Of a stretch of 64,000 nt of DNA, positions 40,547 through 49,416 are shown piece after piece; position 1 is the stretch's first letter, and each line of letters starts with the position of its first letter. The stretch is from NCBI RefSeq assembly GCF_007197995.1, contig NZ_VKKH01000007.1, positions 124,001 to 188,000 of the forward strand, in the 5' to 3' direction. The position numbers and the translations under genes were made by a program. Origin of the DNA: Aliiglaciecola sp. M165 (GTDB taxonomy: Bacteria > Pseudomonadota > Gammaproteobacteria > Enterobacterales > Alteromonadaceae). The notes beneath the pieces were generated by a model that saw nothing but the letters and a program-made list of their open reading frames with translations, did no database searches and was not told the DNA's origin.

Positions 40547-41518
40547 ATGGCTAATCAATGGTTTAATCAATTTTATGCACAGATTGCACAAACTAACCTC
40601 AGCCCTTGGCTGGAAGTTTTACCTGCACAACTGGCGGTATGGCAAACACAGCAGTTACATGGCGATTTTGCTAAATGGCAGAAATTACTCAAGAAACTTC
40701 CTCAAACCAATACTTCAAATTGCGACATAAAAAGCCAAGTGAGTTTTGGTACTACAGATGATGTTGACGAATATACCCAAAAGCAGATCATAGGATTATT
40801 GAAACAATTCAAACCATGGCGTAAAGGTCCGTTCAATGTTCATGGGATCCAAATAGATACTGAATGGCGCTCTGATTGGAAATGGGATCGTGTGTTACCT
40901 CATTTGGATCCTTTAAAAGATCGACAGGTTTTAGATATTGGATGCGGCAGTGGCTATCATATGTGGAGGATGCTGGGTGAAGACGCTAAGTTAGTCGTAG
41001 GAGTAGACCCTTCCCAGTTGTTTCTCATGCAATTCCAAGCAATCAAACACTTTAATCCTGATCCGCGAATACACTTGCTACCAATTGGTGTTGAGCAACT
41101 ACCCGAATTAAAGGCTTTTGATACGGTATTTTCCATGGGTGTGCTTTATCATCGTCGCAGTCCTATAGACTTTTTACATCAGCTAAAAATGCAACTTAGA
41201 ACCGGTGGCCAGCTCGTTTTAGAAACCTTAGTGGTTGATGGAGATGACACGACAGTGTTGATGGCTGGCGAGCGCTATGCACAAATGCGTAATGTATGGT
41301 TTTTACCCAGCACCCAAGCCTTATCAATTTGGATGAGTAGAGTTGGCTTTAAAGATGTTAAAGTGGTGGATGTTGCCGTAACGACAACCCAAGAGCAAAG
41401 ACAAACAGATTGGATGGATAGTTTATCGTTAGAGGATTTTCTTGATCCCAACGACCCTTCCAAGACAATTGAAGGATATCCGGCACCAAAAAGAGCAGTA
41501 CTAATTGGAACCGCTTAA
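40547..41518 (+). CDS. cmoB: tRNA U34 carboxymethyltransferase
   Basis: CmoB transfers the carboxymethyl group of carboxy-SAM to 5-hydroxyuridine at tRNA position 34, giving cmo5U. The 323-residue protein is exactly the E. coli length. Key segments include [34 protein letters not shown] and the GVDPSQLF cofactor loop. It ends 4 bases from the convergent DUF1223 stop. Confidence 0.96.
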   Translation: MANQWFNQFYAQIAQTNLSPWLEVLPAQLAVWQTQQLHGDFAKWQKLLKKLPQTNTSNCDIKSQVSFGTTDDVDEYTQKQIIGLLKQFKPWRKGPFNVHGIQIDTEWRSDWKWDRVLPHLDPLKDRQVLDIGCGSGYHMWRMLGEDAKLVVGVDPSQLFLMQFQAIKHFNPDPRIHLLPIGVEQLPELKAFDTVFSMGVLYHRRSPIDFLHQLKMQLRTGGQLVLETLVVDGDDTTVLMAGERYAQMRNVWFLPSTQALSIWMSRVGFKDVKVVDVAVTTTQEQRQTDWMDSLSLEDFLDPNDPSKTIEGYPAPKRAVLIGTA

Positions 41519-41522
41519 TTGT

Positions 41523-42305
41523 TTAAAAATCAAAAAGCTGATTGGGAACAAATCCGCCCGCAACTTGCTTTGGACGCAACGAATTTTTCGACGTGACCCA
41601 AGCAACAAGAGCATACTGGTCAGCACTGACACTTGGCTCGTCAACCTGTGTTAACCAGACATTATCGATAAGATCGACTTCTTTGTGCGACAAAACAACA
41701 AACTCTTGTCGCAGAGATTTTCGTCGATTTTCGCCTCTGGAAACATAGGTGTTAAAGCCAAATCCTAGCAAGGCTAAATTTAGTTGGTCGCCAGGCGACG
41801 TTTCACTAAATGAAGCGCGCACGTCGGTTCCTTTAATCAAAACCGTTAACTTGCCTGATTTGTTGTTAATAGGCGAGACAGATTTCCCCCTGAACCAACC
41901 ACGCCATTCTTTTCCATCTAACATAAAGCCAGGCGTGTATACTGCGTTTGCCAAACCTTGATGCTTGTATTGAGATTGTCTTGCAGAATAATTTGGCTTT
42001 GCAAACGGATCTCGCCAACCAAGATAGTCCCAATAATCGACATGAAAAACCATGGGAATAAATTTCAGCCACAAGTCTGGACTTTCCAGCCAACTATTGA
42101 CCCATTTTTCAGCAGGCGGACAACTTGAACATCCTTGTGAGGAATACACTTCTAGAATTCGGGTAGAGTATTCATTAGATTCCAGCGCCCACGAGTGCAA
42201 TGGACTGGTTGTTTCTCCACGATGGGAAAGAGAACTTGCGTGTGCTTGTAAACCGCCTAGTAAACCTAAACTGATAACAAACCAAAGTAGAGACGTCTTA
42301 TTCAT
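41523..42305 (-). CDS. DUF1223 secreted thioredoxin-fold-like protein
   Basis: A 260-residue protein with a signal peptide ending near LQAHAS. The motif VYSSQGCSSCPPAEKW, with a CxxC pair, followed by HVDYWDYLGWRDPFA, identifies DUF1223, a thioredoxin-like family of unknown function. The segment YTPGFMLDGKEWRGWF is also conserved. It sits between cmoB and the molybdenum-cofactor operon and has no obvious functional link to either. Confidence 0.88.
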   Translation of the reverse strand: MNKTSLLWFVISLGLLGGLQAHASSLSHRGETTSPLHSWALESNEYSTRILEVYSSQGCSSCPPAEKWVNSWLESPDLWLKFIPMVFHVDYWDYLGWRDPFAKPNYSARQSQYKHQGLANAVYTPGFMLDGKEWRGWFRGKSVSPINNKSGKLTVLIKGTDVRASFSETSPGDQLNLALLGFGFNTYVSRGENRRKSLRQEFVVLSHKEVDLIDNVWLTQVDEPSVSADQYALVAWVTSKNSLRPKQVAGGFVPNQLFDF

Positions 42306-42395
42306 AATTTCTACCCAATTTAGAATGGTAAGACTACCCTACTCCTTAGCGTTCACAAATTTATCACGAATGCTTCAAAAATCGTTCTCGGTTAT

Positions 42396-42884
42396 CTACG
42401 AGATCCACTTTTTAACTTGTTGTTGATCTGTTTGCCTTGCATTAACCCAGTATTCCCCCTCTGTAGATTGTTCCTTTTTCCACAGTGGCACCTTGGTTTT
42501 CAAAAAGTCCATGATAAATTGGCAGGCGTCAAATGCATCGGTTCTGTGTTGAGAACTCACCCCTACAAACACGATTTGTTCATTTAACGAGAGTTTTCCG
42601 ACACGATGAATGATTCGGACATCTCCCAGTTGCCACCTTTGTCTGGCCAAATTAATAATATCCATGAGAGATTTTTCAGTCATACCCGGATAATGTTCTA
42701 ACTCAAGTGCAACAACCTGATTGCCTTGGTTCATATCCCGCACTAAACCGCAAAACGTCACCACCGCGCCGCATTGGGAGTTGTTTGCCAAATTGCGATA
42801 CTCATGCGCCAAATCAAAATCATCATGCTGTACACTGATGTAATCATTTGGTGATAAATTAGCTGAAAGTTCACTCTTAATCAT
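42396..42884 (-). CDS. moaE: Molybdopterin synthase catalytic subunit
   Basis: MoaE, paired with MoaD, converts cPMP to molybdopterin. The start at ATG 42884 gives 162 residues; an upstream TTG at 42890 is less likely. It shows GAVVTFCGLVRDMNQG, LELEHYPGMTEK, RIIHRVGKL and the catalytic lysine region with FLKTKVPLWKKE. It is the last gene of the moaA-mobA-moaB-moaC-moaD-moaE operon. Confidence 0.94.
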   Translation of the reverse strand: MIKSELSANLSPNDYISVQHDDFDLAHEYRNLANNSQCGAVVTFCGLVRDMNQGNQVVALELEHYPGMTEKSLMDIINLARQRWQLGDVRIIHRVGKLSLNEQIVFVGVSSQHRTDAFDACQFIMDFLKTKVPLWKKEQSTEGEYWVNARQTDQQQVKKWIS

Positions 42885-42910
42885 CGTCAAATTCTTGTTT
42901 TTCTAACCAC

Positions 42911-43153
42911 TCATCCACCGGTAACTGGCGGAAAGAATGCTACTTCGTCATGTTCATTAAGCTTGCAATGTTTATCTGAAAGAGTTTGATTGACTGCAAC
43001 TAAAATAGAGTCTGATGATAAGTATTGTCGCCATTGATCATTTTGAGCGGATAAATGTTCAAGCAAAGCCGAAACATCGCTAGGTGTAGCATCAAGTTGT
43101 AACTCAGTGACGTTTAACAATTCTCTAAGTTGGCCAAAAAACAGTATTTTCAT
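42911..43153 (-). CDS. moaD: Molybdopterin synthase sulfur carrier subunit
   Basis: An 80-residue ubiquitin-fold sulfur carrier ending in the diglycine tail PVTGG that is thiocarboxylated by MoeB and inserted into MoaE. It starts [12 protein letters not shown]. It overlaps the end of moaC by 4 bases and precedes moaE by 26 bases, fitting co-expression of the two subunits. Confidence 0.93.
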   Translation of the reverse strand: MKILFFGQLRELLNVTELQLDATPSDVSALLEHLSAQNDQWRQYLSSDSILVAVNQTLSDKHCKLNEHDEVAFFPPVTGG

Positions 43154-43653
43154 AGCGCACTCTCTGATCGGTTCTCACGCTGCCAATCGCCACTTTTCCC
43201 ACCCTTTTTGTGTTCAACGCCAATGTCACTGATCACCATCAATGGATCAACGGCCTTACACATATCAAATAGGGTCAAAGCCGCCACAGAAACAGCCGTC
43301 AAAGCCTCCATTTCGACGCCGGTTTGTCCACTAAGTTTACACAAAGACTCTATTTTAACGCGATTATTTTCAGGCTCAGGAAAAAAGGATACGTGTATTT
43401 TTGTTAATAGCAGCGGATGGCATAAAGGGATAAGATCTGCGCACTTTTTGGCGGCTTGAATACCTGCAATTCTTGCCACCGCAAACACATCTCCTTTTGC
43501 ATGTTTACCTTGTGTTATCAATTCCAAGGTTTTGGGATGCATATTCACATAACCAACAGCCTTGGCCTCACGAAAGGTTGATGACTTATTGGTCACATCA
43601 ACCATATTCGCCTGCCCTTGTTCGTTAAGATGACTTAATTTTATGTCTGTCAT
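43150..43653 (-). CDS. moaC: Cyclic pyranopterin monophosphate synthase
   Basis: MoaC completes cPMP formation after MoaA. Start ATG 43653 gives 167 residues; a GTG two codons earlier is an alternative. Typical segments are [32 protein letters not shown], the LIPLCHPL metal/phosphate site and [15 protein letters not shown]. It lies between moaB and moaD in the same operon, overlapping moaD by 4 bases. Confidence 0.96.
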   Translation of the reverse strand: MTDIKLSHLNEQGQANMVDVTNKSSTFREAKAVGYVNMHPKTLELITQGKHAKGDVFAVARIAGIQAAKKCADLIPLCHPLLLTKIHVSFFPEPENNRVKIESLCKLSGQTGVEMEALTAVSVAALTLFDMCKAVDPLMVISDIGVEHKKGGKSGDWQRENRSESAL

Positions 43654-43663
43654 TGTCACTCAC

Positions 43664-44203
43664 CTAGTTCCTGCTGGCACAAGGCATCGAACTTGACGTT
43701 TTGAGATGCACGACAAAATTGCAAGGTCGATGGGTGCTGTCTAGTTGCTCACGCAAAATGCCTATCCATGCTGTTTTGCATGCCCCAGTAGAACCCGGTA
43801 CACAAAATATTGCCGTTCCATTTGCCATTCCTGCCAAAGCCCTAGATTGCACTGTCGACGTACCTATCTCGCCATAAGAAATGTGTCTAAATAACTCTCC
43901 AAATCCTTCAATGTCTTTGTCGAACAAAACGCTCAGCGCCTCTGGTGTGGTATCACGCTCAGTAAACCCCGTGCCCCCTGTGCACAACACTACCTGAATA
44001 TCACCGCTGGCAATCCAGCCAGAAACGACAGCACGAAGTTGATATTTATCGTCTTTCACAATGCGCTTTTCAAGTACACGATGACCCGCTTCAATCGCAG
44101 CGTTGTATAGATACCGCCCAGATGTGTCAGTTTCCTCATCGCGGGTATCAGAAACCGTCAACACGGCAACATTCAATCCGGTAAAATCAGCAGAAGCAGA
44201 CAT
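43664..44203 (-). CDS. moaB: Molybdenum cofactor biosynthesis protein MoaB
   Basis: A 179-residue MoaB/Mog-fold protein, probably adenylating molybdopterin before molybdate insertion. It has LTVSDTRDEETDTSG, the conserved CTGGTGFTERDTTPEA loop and PGSTGACKTAW. It lies between mobA and moaC. Whether it replaces or supplements Mog cannot be told from this window because moeA and mog are not present. Confidence 0.93.
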   Translation of the reverse strand: MSASADFTGLNVAVLTVSDTRDEETDTSGRYLYNAAIEAGHRVLEKRIVKDDKYQLRAVVSGWIASGDIQVVLCTGGTGFTERDTTPEALSVLFDKDIEGFGELFRHISYGEIGTSTVQSRALAGMANGTAIFCVPGSTGACKTAWIGILREQLDSTHRPCNFVVHLKTSSSMPCASRN

Positions 44204-44221
44204 TGTTTTTCCTCTTTCGTT

Positions 44222-44836
44222 TCAGTGTCGTTGATTGTAAATCGCCGTAACCTGAGAAAACTGTTCAGGCGTATTCACGTTTTTAAATTGGTATTTATAT
44301 TTTTCGGGTAATGAACAAAAAGTGGCTGACATTTCAGTGAGTATATTTTTAATGGCAAACTCTTTCTTTATCATCAGTTCGTTTGTTTTTTCAATAAAAT
44401 GTCTATTTAAGCGCAGACAAAGTGGTAACGGGTAGCTTTCGAAGCAACATGTTGTATCGGTTTTTGTTGTTTTTTCAATCAATAACTTCAAGCAATCTGC
44501 ATCTACAAGAGGCATATCAATCGGCATCACGATTGCCAAATCAAATTCAATGACTTTGGCCCAGTTCGCCAACGCGTGAAATGCAGACATTGGTCCGCAA
44601 TGACGTTGTATGTCTCTCATAGCACCTTCAATATGATTAGCACTCACAACGACCTCGTCAACGCCCGTGTCGCGCAACAACGCTTTTGTCTTTTCAAGAA
44701 AGTTTTGGCCTCTAATTTCAAGTGATGCTTTGTCAGTGCCCATTCGAGAAGATTGTCCACCGGCTAACACGACACCCAATATTTTCCCAGAGACCAGGCT
44801 TTTTTGAGCACTAAACATTACTTTCTCGGGCATCAT
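44222..44836 (-). CDS. mobA: Molybdenum cofactor guanylyltransferase
   Basis: MobA attaches GMP to molybdopterin to give the guanine dinucleotide cofactor needed by NasA-type nitrate reductases. The 204-residue protein has the nucleotide-binding VLAGGQSSRMGTDKAS and the IVMPIDMPLVD metal site. A second in-frame start at 44818 is possible. Its place inside the moa operon and near the nitrate reductase region suggests supply of bis-MGD to NasA. Confidence 0.92.
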   Translation of the reverse strand: MMPEKVMFSAQKSLVSGKILGVVLAGGQSSRMGTDKASLEIRGQNFLEKTKALLRDTGVDEVVVSANHIEGAMRDIQRHCGPMSAFHALANWAKVIEFDLAIVMPIDMPLVDADCLKLLIEKTTKTDTTCCFESYPLPLCLRLNRHFIEKTNELMIKKEFAIKNILTEMSATFCSLPEKYKYQFKNVNTPEQFSQVTAIYNQRH

Positions 44837-44866
44837 TGCCGGTCATCAACTTAACTATCAAAACGG

Positions 44867-45835
44867 CTAGCCACCGAGCATGGCAAGGTGTTTAGTTGCG
44901 CCAGTCATACCTTTGTCTAACCAATGGCTTGCCTCTTTATCACCTAGCAAGGCTTGCAGTTGATTGGCTAACCCATTGTCATCACCACTTTGGATATAAG
45001 GTCTGATGTCTAAACCTTTATCGGCGAACAAACATAGGTGTAATTTGCCCGTGGCACTGACACGAAGACGATTGCAACTAGCACAAAAGTCTTTGCTGTA
45101 AGGCATGATCAAGCCAATATTGCCTTGATATTGAGGGTGGGTAAATTCCTGAGCTGGTCCCGAGGCTTTGTCTCTGATCACCTGTGTCCAACCCGACTGT
45201 AAAAGAGTTTGTTTGATCGGTTCACCGGCAACATGATTGGCCTGAAAGAAAGAGACATTATCCCCTGTTTGCATCAATTCGATTAAGCGAAAAGTGATAG
45301 GTTTGTCTGTAATCCAATCCAAAAACTGTTGCAGATCATTGGCATTGTATTGGCGCATAAGGACACCGTTTACCTTAACCTTAATGCCTAATTCAAGTGC
45401 TAAATCGATTCCGGCAAGAATAGTGTCAAGTTTGTCTTGGCCAGTAATACTTTGGAACATTCGCGGATCCAGGCTGTCGACACTGACATTTAGTGACGTT
45501 AAACCTGCCTCTGCCCAACTATGAATATGCTGTGGCAAGCGATATCCGTTGGTCGTGATGGCGACTTGTTCAATGCCAGGCGTTTGCGTACAAATTTTAA
45601 TAATTTGCGGCAAGTCCTTTCTCAGAGAAGGCTCTCCTCCGGTGATTCGGATTTTACTCGTACCCAGACTGGCAAAAGTTGAGGCGATTGTGCGGATCTC
45701 GTCCACCGTCAGAAAATTGCGATCAGAGTCACACTGGTATCCGTCAGGCAGGCAATACTCACAACTAAAATTGCAAACGTCAGTAATAGACAGGCGCAAA
45801 TAGTGAAAGCGCCTGCCAAATTTATCTTCTAACAC
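44867..45835 (-). CDS. moaA: GTP 3',8-cyclase (radical SAM), molybdenum cofactor step 1
   Basis: MoaA rearranges GTP in cPMP synthesis. The radical-SAM cluster motif is CNFSCEYC, the GGEPSLRKD SAM-binding segment follows, and the second cluster is in CASCNRLRVSATGKLHLC. The protein ends in the conserved GG pair. I prefer the GTG at 45835, which gives MLEDKFGRRFHYLRLS and has a GGAAAGG site; an ATG at 45868 adds eleven residues. It is the first gene of the operon and follows a candidate Moco riboswitch. Confidence 0.94.
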   Translation of the reverse strand: MLEDKFGRRFHYLRLSITDVCNFSCEYCLPDGYQCDSDRNFLTVDEIRTIASTFASLGTSKIRITGGEPSLRKDLPQIIKICTQTPGIEQVAITTNGYRLPQHIHSWAEAGLTSLNVSVDSLDPRMFQSITGQDKLDTILAGIDLALELGIKVKVNGVLMRQYNANDLQQFLDWITDKPITFRLIELMQTGDNVSFFQANHVAGEPIKQTLLQSGWTQVIRDKASGPAQEFTHPQYQGNIGLIMPYSKDFCASCNRLRVSATGKLHLCLFADKGLDIRPYIQSGDDNGLANQLQALLGDKEASHWLDKGMTGATKHLAMLGG

Positions 45836-45877
45836 ATTAAACACCTTTCCAAAGTTACCAACAAACATTGTCAGTAT

Positions 45878-45981
45878 TGCGGGAGGCTATCAGGTTTCCC
45901 TTTTAACCCTGGCGATAAAATTTATCGCGGCCAAGTTGCCTTATTCATTTTAAGAACTTAGGAAAAGAGGCTCGGAGTCTT
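45878..45981 (-). ncRNA. Candidate molybdenum-cofactor (Moco) riboswitch
   Basis: Read on the minus strand, the moaA leader contains GAGCCTC, then AAGGC pairing with a later GCCT, a perfect GCGATAAA/TTTATCGC hairpin, a GGGTT-AAAAGGG-AAACC element and finally GCCTCCCGC about 43 bases before the preferred start. This layout, and the AAACC and GCCTCCC blocks, match my memory of the Moco RNA motif that precedes moaA in enteric bacteria. The assignment needs a covariance-model test. Confidence 0.55.
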
Positions 45982-46405
45982 AACTTTTAATAATGTCAGG
46001 CTAAAACAATGTTTTACCCTGTCTTTCTAAATAGAACGATTTATCCACTTAATCTTTCACTTGTTGCTGCATTTAACCCTACTTTACTGCCACAACGCAA
46101 CTCAAAAACCGAACATTTATTAGAGAATATTTATAAAGCGATTCATTCTTAAAGTCCCTAGCCGCACGTAAACTACACTTAAACTAGACATCCAAATAAT
46201 TATCAACAAATGATTAGGGAACATGTGTTTATGATCTACATGATTACGGCCAATTATAGTTTTTTTGCGCTGTTTGGCATGGTTGTTGATGGCATGCTGA
46301 GTAGTTAGATGAAGGATTGAGTGAAATAGTGCTAGATTGTTCCACTGTCAATACTTACTTCTACCACTAACACTTTTTCATCGCAATCGCATATACAAGG
46401 GCGCT
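45982..46405. other. Divergent spacer between moaA and the glucosylglycerate operon
   Basis: About 420 bases that must contain the moaA promoter (minus) and the promoter of the glycerate kinase gene (plus). I could not pick out a convincing sigma-70 promoter pair, operator or hairpin. No credible open reading frame is present. Confidence 0.5.
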
Positions 46406-47326
46406 ATGTTGAGTACTGATACCGATTTACAAGATTTACTGGGTAGTTTTATTTATCGACATCAATTGAGCTCTAAATTCGTCGACATTGCGCAAAAATG
46501 GTTCATTCCCTTATGCAAATCCCTGGAATTGCACCACGACGGTGCGGAAACACCCTTTTTTGTCGGTATCAATGGTTGCCAAGGTTCAGGAAAATCTACA
46601 TTAAGCGACTTTTTAGTTGAGTACCTAACAAAAATTTGCGGTTTGAACGTGATCACACTATCTCTCGATGATTTTTACTTTTCAAAAGCAACACGGCTGG
46701 CGTTGTCTATCAAGATCCATCCATTGTTAGCAACTAGAGGAGTGCCTGGAACACACGATGTAGAAACGCTAAAAACCGTTCTGACCGACCTCAAACAGCG
46801 TCGTTTTCCGTTGTCCATTCCCCGATTTAACAAAGCGACTGACGACCCCTTTGAGCATTCTCAATGGCTCAATGTGGATAAACCCGTCGACATCGTCATT
46901 ATGGAAGGTTGGTGTTGGGGGGTTAACGCTCAACCTACATCGTTGTTGGCAGATCCCATCAATCGATTAGAGTTGGAAGAAGATACCACCGGAGCTTGGA
47001 GGCATTACGTTAATAGACAACTTCATATTAGTTATGAACCTTTGTATAAAATGATGGACTACTGGATCATGTTAAAAGCACCAAGCTTTCAATCTGTAGA
47101 GACGTGGCGCTGTGAGCAAGAGCATAAACTCAAGCTTACGTTGGGTGTGGTTGAGGGCAATAATTCCAATCACGCTGGTTTAATGAGTGATCAACAAATT
47201 CGTCGTTTTATACAATATTACCAACGCCTTACCGAGCACGGGTTAGCAACGCTCGATGAACAATGCGAAACCGTTTTTGAGTTAGATAGTGAACGTAACA
47301 TTGTCTCTGCGAGGGTAATCAAATGA
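46406..47326 (+). CDS. P-loop D-glycerate kinase-like protein
   Basis: A 306-residue P-loop kinase; ATG 46406 has an AAGGG site (an alternative start at 46337 adds 23 unlikely residues). The P-loop is GINGCQGSGKSTLSDF, followed by LSLDDFYFSK, HPLLATRGVPGTHD and the Walker-B-like IVIMEGWCWG, the pattern of plant/fungal-type D-glycerate 3-kinase (phosphoribulokinase/uridine kinase superfamily). Its stop overlaps the next start (ATGA). In this operon it can turn D-glycerate back into 3-phosphoglycerate, the acceptor for the synthase encoded two genes later. Confidence 0.85.
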   Translation: MLSTDTDLQDLLGSFIYRHQLSSKFVDIAQKWFIPLCKSLELHHDGAETPFFVGINGCQGSGKSTLSDFLVEYLTKICGLNVITLSLDDFYFSKATRLALSIKIHPLLATRGVPGTHDVETLKTVLTDLKQRRFPLSIPRFNKATDDPFEHSQWLNVDKPVDIVIMEGWCWGVNAQPTSLLADPINRLELEEDTTGAWRHYVNRQLHISYEPLYKMMDYWIMLKAPSFQSVETWRCEQEHKLKLTLGVVEGNNSNHAGLMSDQQIRRFIQYYQRLTEHGLATLDEQCETVFELDSERNIVSARVIK

Positions 47327-48174
47327 CCCACGCAGAGTTAATGCCAGGCCAAAAAATACAGTACTTAGTTTTTACTGATATGGACGGCACATTGCTAGAT
47401 CACCATACCTATAGTCACGCTCCTGCTACGGAAACGCTTAAACAACTTAAACAACATAAAATTCCTGTAATACCCAATACCAGCAAGACGTTTGAAGAAA
47501 TGGTCGAATTGCGCAAGGAAATAGGATTAACGGGGCCTTTTATCGTGGAAAACGGTGCAGCAATTTATATTCCTCACGGTTTTTTCAAAACAAAGCCTGC
47601 CAACACCCAGTGGCTCAATAATCATTGGGTACGTCAATTTACGTCTAAAAAAAGCCATTGGCTGAGTTTGCTAAAACGAATTGAAAAAGATTTCGAAAAT
47701 CAGTTCACCTATTTTTCTAAAATGACTACAAAGCAAATATGTGACGTTACAGGTTTATCAGAAAAAGAAGCCAAACGTGCGTCCAATCGTCAATTTGGTG
47801 AACCGGTTTTATGGCTGGGCGATGAGCAGGAAAAACAGCGTTTTCTTAACGCAATAACCTCTATTGGTGCACGTCCGTTGATAGGTGGACGATTTCTTCA
47901 TGTATCTGGGGAATGTGATAAAGGTGCGGCAATGAACTGGCTGGTCAAAGAATTTTCTCGCCAATTTCCCAATTTACATTGTCATTCTATTGCACTTGGA
48001 GACGGACAAAACGACGCAGCGATGTTAGAGGCCGCAAACATCGCGGTTCGAGTAACGTCGCCTGTTAACCCGCCACCAACTTTGAAAAAGACAAAAAACG
48101 TCTACACCAGCGAGTTGCATGGTCCAGAAGGGTGGGCACAAACAATTAAACAAATTTTAACTAATACTCTTTAG
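47323..48174 (+). CDS. Mannosyl/glucosyl-3-phosphoglycerate phosphatase (HAD-IIB)
   Basis: A 283-residue HAD hydrolase with FTDMDGTLLD (nucleophile Asp), a PNTSKT motif, GGRFLHVSGECDKGAA with the conserved lysine, and ALGDGQNDAAML. This is the MpgP/YedP subfamily, which removes phosphate from mannosyl- or glucosyl-3-phosphoglycerate. The neighbouring synthase points to glucosyl-3-phosphoglycerate as substrate, giving glucosylglycerate. It overlaps the kinase gene by 4 bases and ends 9 bases before gpgS. Confidence 0.9.
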   Translation: MTHAELMPGQKIQYLVFTDMDGTLLDHHTYSHAPATETLKQLKQHKIPVIPNTSKTFEEMVELRKEIGLTGPFIVENGAAIYIPHGFFKTKPANTQWLNNHWVRQFTSKKSHWLSLLKRIEKDFENQFTYFSKMTTKQICDVTGLSEKEAKRASNRQFGEPVLWLGDEQEKQRFLNAITSIGARPLIGGRFLHVSGECDKGAAMNWLVKEFSRQFPNLHCHSIALGDGQNDAAMLEAANIAVRVTSPVNPPPTLKKTKNVYTSELHGPEGWAQTIKQILTNTL

Positions 48175-48183
48175 GAGGCGAAA

Positions 48184-49407
48184 ATGGCCGATTTTTATCA
48201 AAACGGTATCACCACCACGCTACATAACTTGGCAAAACGTCCAATTGAAGAGATGGAAAGTGAGTTGCTAGGCTACTCTAAAAAGCGCCCCCTTGGGTTA
48301 CTTTTACCAAGTTTATATTCAGAACTTGAAGGCAAAGCCATGCCTCAAATCATTGAGCACATCAAGAAAGTCCCCTACTTAAATGAAATTGTTATTGGTT
48401 TAGATCGAGCGAATAAAGAGCAATATCAAAGCGCCCTAACCTTTTTTGACACATTGCCACAGCATCATCGAATACTTTGGAATGATGGCCCAAGACTCAA
48501 AGCGATCGACGCCGAATTAGCTGAAATTGGGCTTGCACCAAAAGAAATGGGCAAAGGGAGGAATGTTTGGTACTGCATGGGGTACATCTTAGCAACCGGT
48601 CGTTCGGAATCTGTCGCTTTGCATGATTGTGATATCTTGACTTACGACCGCTCTTTACTTGCCAAGTTAATTTATCCTGTTGCCAATCCCCAATTTAATT
48701 ACGAATTCTGTAAAGGCTATTACGCACGGGTAGCAGACGGAAAAATAAATGGCCGAGTATCGCGGTTGCTCGTTACGCCCCTGTTAAGAGCGTTAAAGCG
48801 AACAGTAGGAAATAATGAATACCTTGAGTTTATGGACAGCTTCCGCTACCCCTTAGCAGGCGAATTTTCGTTTCGTCGAGACGTACTCAACGACATTAGG
48901 ATCCCAAGTGACTGGGGACTAGAAATTGGCGTTCTTTCCGAAATGCACAGAAACTACTCTCACAATCGACTTTGCCAGGTCGATATCGCAGAGAATTATG
49001 ATCACAAACACCAGGATCTCTCCTTGCACAATGATCAAGGTGGTTTATCAAAAATGTCGATCGATATTACCAAGGCACTTTTCAGAAAGTTAGCCACTCA
49101 GGGTTTTACTTTCTCTACCGAGTCATTCAGAACCCTCAAAGCCACTTACTTCCGCATCGCTTTAGACTTTATCGAAACTTATCACAATGATGCAGTGATG
49201 AACGGCCTTGATTTGGACATACACAGTGAAGAGAAAGCCGTTGAGATGTTCGCACAAAATATTATGAAAGCAGGTCAAAGTTTTTTGGACAACCCAATGG
49301 AAACGCCTTTCATTCCAAGTTGGAACCGTGTTGTTAGTGCGATGCCAGATGTATTGGATCGTATAAAAGATGCCGTTGAAGAAGATTATCAAGAATTTAA
49401 ACGCTAA
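48184..49407 (+). CDS. gpgS: Glucosyl-3-phosphoglycerate synthase (GT81 type)
   Basis: A 407-residue glycosyltransferase that should join NDP-glucose to 3-phosphoglycerate. It has LLLPSLYSELEG at the nucleotide site, GKGRNVWYCMGY, the metal motif ALHDCDILTYD, and the acceptor-side AGEFSFRRDVL with WGLEIGVLSE, all as in GpgS enzymes. The start has a strong AGGAGG site. It lies between the phosphatase and the GH13 phosphorylase. The donor sugar is inferred from family likeness and operon logic. Confidence 0.9.
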   Translation: MADFYQNGITTTLHNLAKRPIEEMESELLGYSKKRPLGLLLPSLYSELEGKAMPQIIEHIKKVPYLNEIVIGLDRANKEQYQSALTFFDTLPQHHRILWNDGPRLKAIDAELAEIGLAPKEMGKGRNVWYCMGYILATGRSESVALHDCDILTYDRSLLAKLIYPVANPQFNYEFCKGYYARVADGKINGRVSRLLVTPLLRALKRTVGNNEYLEFMDSFRYPLAGEFSFRRDVLNDIRIPSDWGLEIGVLSEMHRNYSHNRLCQVDIAENYDHKHQDLSLHNDQGGLSKMSIDITKALFRKLATQGFTFSTESFRTLKATYFRIALDFIETYHNDAVMNGLDLDIHSEEKAVEMFAQNIMKAGQSFLDNPMETPFIPSWNRVVSAMPDVLDRIKDAVEEDYQEFKR

Positions 49408-49416
49408 GGAGCCAAA

